A DNA stretch of 5,603 nt from Saprospiraceae bacterium (GTDB taxonomy: Bacteria > Bacteroidota > Bacteroidia > Chitinophagales > Saprospiraceae), in contig SLKL01000371.1 in NCBI GenBank assembly GCA_007134625.1, forward strand, positions 1 through 5,603, given 5' to 3'. Shown here in pieces: positions 1-4,537 of this stretch (position 1 is its first letter; every line of letters starts with the position of its first letter). The notes under the pieces are model-generated. The model saw only the letters and a list, made by a program, of their open reading frames with translations. It had not been told where the DNA came from and ran no database searches. A program made the translations under genes and the position numbers.

Positions 1-1253
1 TAAACATTTAAACCCAATGCACCGCGGTCAAAAATACTAAAAGACCGGTGTTGCAATAAAACAGTAGAGCTCATTGACACTTGTGTAAATTCAAGCTCTA
101 CATCTTCATCAATACTACCGTCCTCCAGTATTTCACCTTCAAACTCCTGTTGAAAAAACCTACCGCCATTCATTCTGAACTGCATCTGATCAAAAAACCT
201 TCCTCCAAGATCAAAATCCACTCTTGCCTGTGCCATCTGTTTATTAAGGCGAATTTCAATAAATTCATCCGGATCGTCAATTTCCTCGGGAATACCATAT
301 ACCATGTCCATAGCCATAAAAGCAATTCCACCCGTATATCCTGCTCCTCGAAAACCCCATCCTATAGAACCTTCATAATTATCCATTTCTGTACCGGGTA
401 ACTTGCCCTCCGGAGTTCTTATCTCACCTGAAGTACGATATGAAATTCTACCCGTTACAGCATGATTATCCCAGCCGTAGGTCAGTTTACCAAAACCCCC
501 AAACATATTATTATTACTGGCTCCTTGCAAGCTGATACGCCCTTCTGCACCTCTATTCCAATGAGGTGGTATATCGGAGGTCATCAAATTGACCACCCCT
601 CCAATAGCAGAAGATCCGTATAATAAACTTGATGGACCCCTAACTATTTCAATTCTCTCAGTTGCCAAAGGCTCAAGTGCCACAACGTGGTCATGAGCCG
701 TACCCGACAAATCGCCCATCCGCTCACCATTTTGTAAAATAAGTACCCGCTCACCGTCAAAACCGCGAATAACAGGTCGTGCCGGAGCCGGACCTAAAGA
801 TCTCATTGACAATCCGGGCTCCCCATCTAACATTACTCCCAGACTCATATCAGTTCTTTGCCTTAAAAGTTCGCCCGCATATACCTGCGATGCCTGATAC
901 CTGAAACCCGAACCCACCGGGCTCGCGGTAATGATTATCTCTTCCAACCTTAAATCATCCGGAGCCATTTCAATTACTCCAAAATCCGTTTGACCGTCAA
1001 CTGATCGTAATTCTAATTTTTCATATCCGATGTAAGTAAGTCTGAGTGTAAAATCACCTGTATCCGTCGCCCTGATCTCAAAGGTTCCGTCAACCCTAGA
1101 GGTTGCCCCTCTATTCTCCTCTACAATCAAAATATTCACTCCGATTAAAGGCTGTCCTGTTCTTGAATCTACCACCTTACCGATAATATTTTGAGCATTT
1201 AAAGACCATGCCACAAGTGAAATTAGCACTGAAATAAAGAATATCTTTCTCAT
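1..1253 (-). CDS. TonB-dependent outer-membrane receptor, ZnuD-like (N-terminal 417 codons, cut by left edge)
   Basis: This is the start of an outer-membrane receptor that would import a scarce substrate, probably a metal ion or metal chelate, using energy from TonB-ExbBD. The frame is open from the ATG at 1253 to the window edge without a stop. Residues 1-21 form a signal peptide (hydrophobic core, then LNAQ). Residues 22-100 are a carboxypeptidase-like regulatory domain (GKVVDSRTGQPLIGVNI, then VDGTFEI and YIGYEKL), followed by LEEIIITAS where Bacteroidota receptors pass into the plug. The plug spans about 113-229 and includes PVIRGFDGERVLILQNGER and the typical IEIVRGPSSLLYGSSAIGG (201-219). 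The first barrel strands follow. The segment GDLSGTAHDHVVALEPL (180-196) and YGIP at 319-322 resemble the ZnuD zinc-receptor group; this comes from memory of the family, so the substrate is tentative. Two loops are strongly acidic (323-333 and 370-388). Complete family members are usually 700-800 residues, so roughly half is missing. Confidence 0.93.
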   Translation of the reverse strand, partial: MRKIFFISVLISLVAWSLNAQNIIGKVVDSRTGQPLIGVNILIVEENRGATSRVDGTFEIRATDTGDFTLRLTYIGYEKLELRSVDGQTDFGVIEMAPDDLRLEEIIITASPVGSGFRYQASQVYAGELLRQRTDMSLGVMLDGEPGLSMRSLGPAPARPVIRGFDGERVLILQNGERMGDLSGTAHDHVVALEPLATERIEIVRGPSSLLYGSSAIGGVVNLMTSDIPPHWNRGAEGRISLQGASNNNMFGGFGKLTYGWDNHAVTGRISYRTSGEIRTPEGKLPGTEMDNYEGSIGWGFRGAGYTGGIAFMAMDMVYGIPEEIDDPDEFIEIRLNKQMAQARVDFDLGGRFFDQMQFRMNGGRFFQQEFEGEILEDGSIDEDVELEFTQVSMSSTVLLQHRSFSIFDRGALGLNV

Positions 1254-1285
1254 ATTAAAAAAATGGTTTTAATTTTTGAATAGCA

Positions 1286-1293
1286 CAAAGGTA
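1286..1293 (-). promoter_or_regulatory. Bacteroidota -7 promoter box of the TonB receptor gene
   Basis: Read on the minus strand this is TACCTTTG, an exact match to the Bacteroidota housekeeping -7 consensus TAnnTTTG. It ends 32 bases upstream of the receptor ATG, which would give a leader of roughly 25-30 bases. I see no clear TTG/TTTG -33 box at the expected distance, only a T-rich tract. The leader contains a small inverted repeat (ATTAAAA at 1254-1260 and TTTTAAT at 1267-1273) directly before the start codon. Confidence 0.6.
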
Positions 1294-1301
1294 TAACTAT
1301 A

Positions 1302-1337
1302 TAGGCTAATAAAAAAGTATTTTTAGACTAATCTAAA
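1302..1337. promoter_or_regulatory. Candidate DtxR/MntR-type operator upstream of the TonB receptor
   Basis: Positions 1322-1337 read TTTAGACTAATCTAAA, a palindrome with perfect 6-bp arms (TTTAGA/TCTAAA) around CTAA. A related word, TAGGCTAAT (1302-1310), matches TAGACTAAT inside the palindrome (1324-1332) in 8 of 9 bases, with starts 22 bp apart, about two helical turns. TTAG-N-CTAA symmetry and the TAGGCTAA half-site are typical of DtxR/IdeR/MntR-class metal repressors (family knowledge). The half-site lies between the -7 box and the expected -33 region, and the palindrome just upstream, so metal-dependent repression of the receptor is a reasonable inference. No regulator gene is in the window. 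Confidence 0.4.
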
Positions 1338-1588
1338 TATTTTTTTTGATGAACGCTGCATTTCAGGTTTCTATGCTCAAAAAGCATAAGCTGTAAAAAT
1401 TGAAATCTAATCAGATTATATCACTATAACTACTGACTGAAAGGACTTCAGGCTACTTTACTTTACACTTTTGGTGCTCATTGGTTGCCCGACAGTTTTA
1501 AAATATAAGCTGTGATTATGGAAGTGAATTTTTCCATAGCTTTCAACACAAAAGAAGTTTTCGGAGTGGACTCAATTATAATTATTTG
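1338..1588. other. Gene-free spacer between the receptor promoter and the toxin-antitoxin operon
   Basis: I see no convincing coding frame on either strand between the receptor start and the antitoxin promoter. The stretch is AT-rich. It holds three small dyads: TATGCT/AGCATA (1372-1377 and 1383-1388, 5-base loop), TAATC/GATTA (1408-1418), and the longer TATGGAA/TTCCATA pair listed separately. None is followed by a T-run that would make it an evident terminator. No tRNA, CRISPR or insertion-sequence remains were recognised. Confidence 0.5.
1517..1538. repeat. Inverted repeat upstream of the toxin-antitoxin operon
   Basis: TATGGAA (1517-1523) and TTCCATA (1532-1538) are perfect 7-bp arms around an 8-base spacer. 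AAGC before the left arm (1507-1510) and GCTT after the right arm (1539-1542) could extend pairing with a bulge. It ends 50 bp before the antitoxin -7 box. Toxin-antitoxin operons are usually repressed by their own antitoxin binding a palindrome near the promoter, so this is one possible site, although it is farther upstream than usual. It could also be only a small hairpin. Confidence 0.3.
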
Positions 1589-1596
1589 TATCTTTG
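1589..1596 (+). promoter_or_regulatory. -7 promoter box of the toxin-antitoxin operon
   Basis: TATCTTTG matches the Bacteroidota -7 consensus TAnnTTTG at every fixed position. It ends 15 bases before the ATG at 1612, so transcription should begin near 1601-1604 with a leader of only about 8-11 bases. The box contains a TTG (1594-1596) in frame with the antitoxin, but that codon would lie upstream of the RNA start, which favours ATG 1612. No good -33 element is visible; the expected region reads GTGG. Confidence 0.55.
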
Positions 1597-1611
1597 ATAA
1601 AAATCATAGAA

Positions 1612-1854
1612 ATGGATATTCAAACCAGAAAAATAGAATTTATTCAGGAGTTTCTAAAAATTCAAAACGAAGAAGTCATAACTCGTCTTGAAAATTTTTT
1701 AAAGAATGAAATCATAACTTTTGAAAAAAAAGATATTAAGCCTATGACTATTGAAGAATTTAATGAAAGAATCGACAAATCAATGGAGGATTCTAAACAT
1801 GGAAGGTTAACCAAAGCAAGTGATTTAAAAGCCAAGATTGAGAAATGGAGTTAG
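1612..1854 (+). CDS. Antitoxin of a type II toxin-antitoxin pair
   Basis: This 80-residue protein is probably the antitoxin that binds and neutralises the RelE/ParE-like toxin encoded immediately downstream, and represses the shared promoter. It begins MDIQTRKIEFIQEFLKIQ, a helical start that I recognise from small antitoxins paired with this toxin type in Bacteroidota. The central part (LENFLKNE, then a lysine/glutamate stretch) is charged. The C-terminal part, KPMTIEEFNERIDKSMED followed by GRLTKASDLKAKIEKW, is the segment expected to wrap the toxin. An in-frame TTG at 1594 would add six residues, but it sits inside the predicted -7 box and is rejected. The stop overlaps the toxin start by 10 bases (1845-1854), implying translational coupling. 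I see no obvious zinc-finger, ribbon-helix-helix or HTH signature, so the DNA-binding mode is unknown. Confidence 0.8.
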   Translation: MDIQTRKIEFIQEFLKIQNEEVITRLENFLKNEIITFEKKDIKPMTIEEFNERIDKSMEDSKHGRLTKASDLKAKIEKWS

Positions 1855-2165
1855 AAGTTTATTGGACTGAATTCTCTGAAAGGGAACTTGCTAAAATATT
1901 TTCCTACTACAATGAAGTGGCAGGTTCTAAAATAGCAAAAAACTTAATTGAAGCAATTATTAATGAAACATTAAAACTTGAACATCAACCCGAAATGGGG
2001 CAAGTCGAGGAATTACTAAAAAACAGAAAACAACAATTTAGGTATTTAGTATTTAAAAATTACAAAATAATTTATTGGATTAATCATTCGAAAAAAAGAA
2101 TTGAAATCAATGATGTTTTTGACACACGGCAAAATCCTGATAAAATTAAAAGAATTACATGGTGA
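1845..2165 (+). CDS. RelE/ParE-superfamily toxin
   Basis: A 106-residue protein with the size and layout of RelE/ParE toxins. These inhibit growth by cleaving mRNA on the ribosome (RelE-like) or poisoning gyrase (ParE-like); the sequence alone does not say which applies. Visible landmarks are the first strand EVYWTEFSERELAKIF (4-19), a helical pair containing AKNLIEAIINETLKL (31-45), PEMGQVEELL (49-58), the conserved strand FRYLVFKNYKIIYWI (65-79), and the C-terminal IEINDVFDTRQNP (86-98), typical of the Bacteroidota ParE/RelE group. R66, K71, Y77, R85 and R95 are candidate functional basic or aromatic residues. The ATG overlaps the antitoxin stop, as usual for this operon type. The frame looks intact and is full length. 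Its TGA stop (2163-2165) is also the first half of the TGAAAT target duplication of the inserted element downstream. Confidence 0.88.
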   Translation: MELEVYWTEFSERELAKIFSYYNEVAGSKIAKNLIEAIINETLKLEHQPEMGQVEELLKNRKQQFRYLVFKNYKIIYWINHSKKRIEINDVFDTRQNPDKIKRITW

Positions 2166-2233
2166 AATTGTAACTATTTATGACCTTAGATATCGCATAA
2201 ATTCATGCCTTTGGCTTGATCGAGATTTGTCAT

Positions 2234-2260
2234 GATTTTTGCTTTTTTAATGCAAAAATC
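2234..2260. repeat. AT-rich hairpin within the MITE-like element
   Basis: GATTTTTGC (2234-2242) and GCAAAAATC (2252-2260) are perfect 9-bp arms around a T-rich 9-base loop. The hairpin lies between two related words, ATTTGT-CAT-GATTTT (2225-2239) and ATTTGT-GA-GATTTT (2269-2282), which form an imperfect direct repeat. It could act as a weak terminator for toxin transcription, but no U-run follows the stem. Confidence 0.55.
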
Positions 2261-2285
2261 CCGCCAAAATTTGTGAGATTTTCAG

Positions 2286-2339
2286 ATTAATAACCACGGG
2301 AGATACCCGTGGTTATTAATGTAGGACCCTTTCAGGGTC
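2286..2339. repeat. REP/BIME-like double hairpin inside the MITE-like element
   Basis: The first hairpin has 15-bp perfect arms, 2286-2300 and 2306-2320 (core CCACGGG/CCCGTGG), with the 5-base loop AGATA. Five bases later GACCCT (2325-2330) pairs with AGGGTC (2334-2339) around TTC. Paired GC-capped hairpins in an intergenic space resemble REP/BIME elements. No T-tract follows either stem in the plus direction, so neither is a classical intrinsic terminator, although a stem this strong could still stop transcription or protect the 3' end of the toxin mRNA. Confidence 0.75.
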
Positions 2340-2362
2340 ATCTACTAAATAGTTACATGAAA

Positions 2363-2379
2363 TTTACATTATGTGTAAA
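2363..2379. terminator. Small stem-loop, possibly the original 3' end of the toxin-antitoxin operon
   Basis: TTTACA (2363-2368) and TGTAAA (2374-2379) pair around TTATG; flanking AAA/TTT could lengthen the stem with a bulge. Removing the MITE-like element and one TGAAAT copy would place this hairpin right at the toxin stop codon, so it may have been the operon's native 3' structure. There is no strong T-run, so termination is uncertain. Confidence 0.25.
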
Positions 2380-2505
2380 ATTTGAATCCTAATTACATCA
2401 TATCCTCCAAATATTGAGCCTGCTAAAAATAGTTTGCGTTCCACCCCAATAATCCCCCCTCATCGATAATACCTACCCACCTGTATAAAAAACGAAAAAG
2501 ATTAT
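2380..2505. other. Gene-free leader region upstream of the efflux operon
   Basis: No convincing gene on either strand. A minus-strand open frame reaching from the tetR coding region into this stretch has no family resemblance and is taken as a shadow. The region contains a C-rich patch (ACCCCAATAATCCCCCC, about 2442-2458) that stands out in AT-rich surroundings. TAGTTTG (2430-2436) resembles a -7 box but its spacing is one base short. Confidence 0.45.
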
Positions 2506-2533
2506 GGAAACTTTGAAACCTATTTGGGTTTCC
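2506..2533. promoter_or_regulatory. Candidate operator for the TetR-type repressor
   Basis: GAAACC (2515-2520) and GGTTTC (2527-2532) form a perfect 6-bp inverted repeat around TATTTG, an 18-bp dyad. A second copy of the half-site, GGAAAC (2506-2511), pairs equally well with GTTTCC (2528-2533), so three GAAAC-type half-sites lie within 28 bp. The dyad is 32 bp before the tetR ATG and close to the likely promoter, the usual position for an autoregulatory TetR-family operator. Assignment is by position and symmetry only. Confidence 0.42.
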
Positions 2534-2538
2534 TGCGT

Positions 2539-2546
2539 TATTTTCG
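2539..2546 (+). promoter_or_regulatory. Weak -7-like box of the efflux operon
   Basis: TATTTTCG differs from the Bacteroidota TAnnTTTG consensus at one position. It ends 18 bases before the tetR ATG, giving a short leader, and sits just downstream of the candidate operator. A TTTG at 2512-2515 could be a -33 element, but the 23-base spacer is longer than ideal. Confidence 0.3.
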
Positions 2547-2564
2547 CGTTCAATTTTTAAAACA

Positions 2565-3179
2565 ATGAAGGAATCAATTATTGATCTTGCGACAAAAATG
2601 TTTTTTAAACGGGGTGTTCGATCGGTCACTTTGGATGAATTGTCCTCAGAATTAGGTATTTCCAAAAAAACATTTTACCAGTATTTTTCCAATAAAGAGG
2701 AATTGATAAATGAAGTGGTTACGCGCTTTATGAAGCACAACATAACTCTTATTGAAGAGTTTATGAATACTTCCAATAATCCTATTGAGGGTTTTTATCA
2801 GACGGCACATCATGTGTATATGATGTTAAACAGCCTTTCGCCTGCCACCATTTTTGAAATTAAAAAATTCTATCCTGCTATCTGGAACAAACTCCAGTCT
2901 TTTAAGAAAAAATCGATTGAAAAACTCACATTGGTTAATCTGGAGAATGGGATTGAGGAAGGATTGTACAAGTCGGATATTAAGCCGGAAATGGTAATGC
3001 GCTTCTACATGACCATAGTAATGAGTATGAATGACGAAGATCTATTCCCGGAAACTGCCTACCACCCTGGCAAAATTTATCAAAATTTTATTCACTACCA
3101 CATTCGCAGTATAGCTACGGAAAAAGGATACCGCCTTTTTAAGGAGCTCGACCGTACTAAAAACATTCTTCAGGCTTAG
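2565..3179 (+). CDS. TetR/AcrR-family transcriptional repressor of the efflux operon
   Basis: A 204-residue cytoplasmic one-component regulator, within the normal TetR-family length (about 190-220). The N-terminal DNA-binding domain is clear: helix 1 IIDLATKMFFKRG (5-17), then VTLDELSSELGISKKTFYQYF (21-41) with the turn-recognition segment GISKKTFYQYF, then NKEELINEVVTRF (43-55), which starts the signature helix 4. The C-terminal ligand-binding part (about 60-204) is divergent, rich in Met, Tyr and Phe (HHVYMMLN, MRFYMTIVMSMN), suggesting a hydrophobic pocket; the ligand cannot be read from the sequence. The gene is 22 bp upstream of the TolC-type gene on the same strand, so it is probably co-transcribed and autoregulated, with ligand binding releasing repression of the pump. 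The ATG at 2565 is chosen because it directly precedes helix 1. Confidence 0.9.
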   Translation: MKESIIDLATKMFFKRGVRSVTLDELSSELGISKKTFYQYFSNKEELINEVVTRFMKHNITLIEEFMNTSNNPIEGFYQTAHHVYMMLNSLSPATIFEIKKFYPAIWNKLQSFKKKSIEKLTLVNLENGIEEGLYKSDIKPEMVMRFYMTIVMSMNDEDLFPETAYHPGKIYQNFIHYHIRSIATEKGYRLFKELDRTKNILQA

Positions 3180-3201
3180 GCTCTATAAAAATAATCGCTT
3201 T

Positions 3202-4530
3202 ATGAAATATTTGCTTTTATCTATCTCCATTACACTTGCAGCTATTAGTCTAAAAGCGCAGGTTCCCGTAATCACTTTGGATGATGCGGTCAACTATGCA
3301 CTGGAAAACAGCTCAGAAGTAAGACAGGCCTTGTTGGATATACAGGATGCTGACGGACGGATTTCAGAAACCCTCTCCACGGGTATTCCCAAAATAAATG
3401 GTAATGTACAATACCAGTATTTCCCGGATGTTCCCAACTTTTTAATTCCGGCTCAATTTACGGATCCGGATGCTCCTGATGGCAGTTTTATTTCGCTCCC
3501 TGCAGGAACCCGACAATCTCTTACAGCCAATCTGGAACTCAATGCATTGATATTTGACGGTTCATTTTTTGTAGGTCTGAGGGCTGCAGAAGTTTTTAAA
3601 GACTTAACACAAAAAGAGGGTGACCTAACAATACACGAACTGCGATGGCGGGTGAAAAGAGCTTTTTACAGCGCACTATTGGTAAAAGAACAACTTGAGG
3701 AGTTGGAGGGCAACCTCAAAAATGTCGAGCAATTGCTTAGGGAGACGCGGATACTGTATGAAGAGGGTTTTGCTGAATTACTCGATGTGAGACGACTTGA
3801 ACTTACTCTGAGTAATCTTGAAAGCAACCTCAATCAATTATCCCGAATGGACACCCTGACTGAAAACCTGCTGAAATTTCAAATGGGCTGGCCTCAGGAT
3901 GAAGAGTTCTCGCTCAGTGGAGATCTGGCAGAAAAAGTCAATCTAGACCTGATCAATAAACCTGAACTGGAATATGAATATAGCGACAGACCTGATTACA
4001 GGGTACTTCAGGTAACAGAGGAGTTAAATGAAATGAATATCCGACAAATACGAATGGGTTACCTGCCAAAGGTGTTTGGTTTTGCCAGCCACTCCCAAAA
4101 TCTGCAACGCAGAAACCTCTTTGATGATTCCGAAATAGGTTGGTTGAAAACCACCGCAGTCGGAGCCACTTTGTCTGTCCCGATTTTTGACGGACTGGAA
4201 AAAAGAGCCCAAATGCAAAGAGCAAGAATAAGCAAGGAAAAAGTGCACGAAGGCCAACGTCAATTGAGGCAAGCTATACAGATGGAAGTACGCAACAATT
4301 ATTTACAGTATCAAAATGCCATCAAAACACTTAACGATTACGAAAAGCAAATGGATCTCAGCAATGAGATTTACGAGACTGTTTTGATTCGCTACCGAGA
4401 GGGATTGGCGAGTAGTTTTGAACTGATTCAGGCGGAACAAGACATGTTCGATGCGCGAATTCAATATTTAAACGGACAATACGAATTACTTGATTCCAGG
4501 GCTAAACTGGATGAATCACTGGGAAAATAA
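3202..4530 (+). CDS. TolC-family outer-membrane efflux channel
   Basis: A 442-residue protein of the outer membrane efflux protein (OEP) family, which trimerises into a barrel-tunnel exit duct for tripartite pumps. Residues 1-20 are a signal peptide (MKYLLLSISITLAA then LKAQ). The mature start ITLDDAVNYALENSSEVRQ is the usual first helix of OEP proteins. Two repeats are visible. The first has long helices around 145-230 with the turn LYEEGFAELLDVRRLE (185-200). The second includes GATLSVPIFDGLEKRAQMQRA (321-341) and RYREGLASSFELIQAEQDM (397-415); the paired Y-x-EG-x-A/S turns are the TolC hallmark. The insert FPDVPNFLIPAQF in the first repeat is a strand-type segment often seen in Bacteroidota homologues. 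Length is typical. It lies 7 bp upstream of the adaptor gene, so the two are surely one transcript. Exported substrate unknown. Confidence 0.93.
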   Translation: MKYLLLSISITLAAISLKAQVPVITLDDAVNYALENSSEVRQALLDIQDADGRISETLSTGIPKINGNVQYQYFPDVPNFLIPAQFTDPDAPDGSFISLPAGTRQSLTANLELNALIFDGSFFVGLRAAEVFKDLTQKEGDLTIHELRWRVKRAFYSALLVKEQLEELEGNLKNVEQLLRETRILYEEGFAELLDVRRLELTLSNLESNLNQLSRMDTLTENLLKFQMGWPQDEEFSLSGDLAEKVNLDLINKPELEYEYSDRPDYRVLQVTEELNEMNIRQIRMGYLPKVFGFASHSQNLQRRNLFDDSEIGWLKTTAVGATLSVPIFDGLEKRAQMQRARISKEKVHEGQRQLRQAIQMEVRNNYLQYQNAIKTLNDYEKQMDLSNEIYETVLIRYREGLASSFELIQAEQDMFDARIQYLNGQYELLDSRAKLDESLGK

Positions 4531-4537
4531 ACATAAA

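Larger units (their letters stand above)
2169..2357. mobile_element. MITE-like element with 12-bp terminal inverted repeats and 6-bp target duplication
   Basis: The left end TGTAACTATTTA (2169-2180) and right end TAAATAGTTACA (2346-2357) are perfect reverse complements. The direct repeat TGAAAT abuts both ends (2163-2168 and 2358-2363), as expected for a target-site duplication. The 189-bp body encodes no protein but contains four successive dyads: TCATGCC/GGCTTGA (2203-2219, one mismatch), GATTTTTGC/GCAAAAATC (2234-2260), a 15-bp perfect stem (2286-2320) and GACCCT/AGGGTC (2325-2339). Both ends also carry ATGACC just inside the repeat (2180-2185; complement at 2336-2341). Terminal repeats, duplication and small non-coding size together indicate a non-autonomous DNA transposon mobilised in trans by a DDE transposase. 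TGT ends with 5-6 bp duplications would suit an IS481-type enzyme, but the family is not assigned. Insertion occurred exactly at the toxin stop codon. Confidence 0.72.

Noticed and set aside
81..401. Plus-strand open frame of 106 codons
   Set aside because: Lies antisense to the receptor gene, whose frame shows clear plug and barrel motifs; the translated product has no family features.
1594..1611. TTG start extending the antitoxin by six residues
   Set aside because: The codon lies inside the predicted -7 promoter box, and homologues as I remember them start at MDIQ or similar.
2286..2320. 15-bp stem read as a classical Rho-independent terminator
   Set aside because: No T-tract follows on the plus strand, and it belongs to an element bounded by inverted repeats and target duplications.
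2203..2339. Hairpin series as a CRISPR array or attC-like integron sites
   Set aside because: The units differ in sequence and spacing, there are no repeated identical units, and no R-box/core-site motifs.
2181..2345. Residual transposase coding sequence within the element
   Set aside because: Stops occur in all frames at short intervals and no transposase motif is visible; the element is non-autonomous at best.
2423..2665. Minus-strand open frame of 80 codons
   Set aside because: Its 5' part is antisense to the helix-turn-helix region of the TetR gene and the rest covers the promoter region; no recognisable domain.
3953..4272. Two minus-strand open frames within the TolC-type gene
   Set aside because: Shadows of a strongly supported coding frame on the opposite strand; the two also overlap each other.
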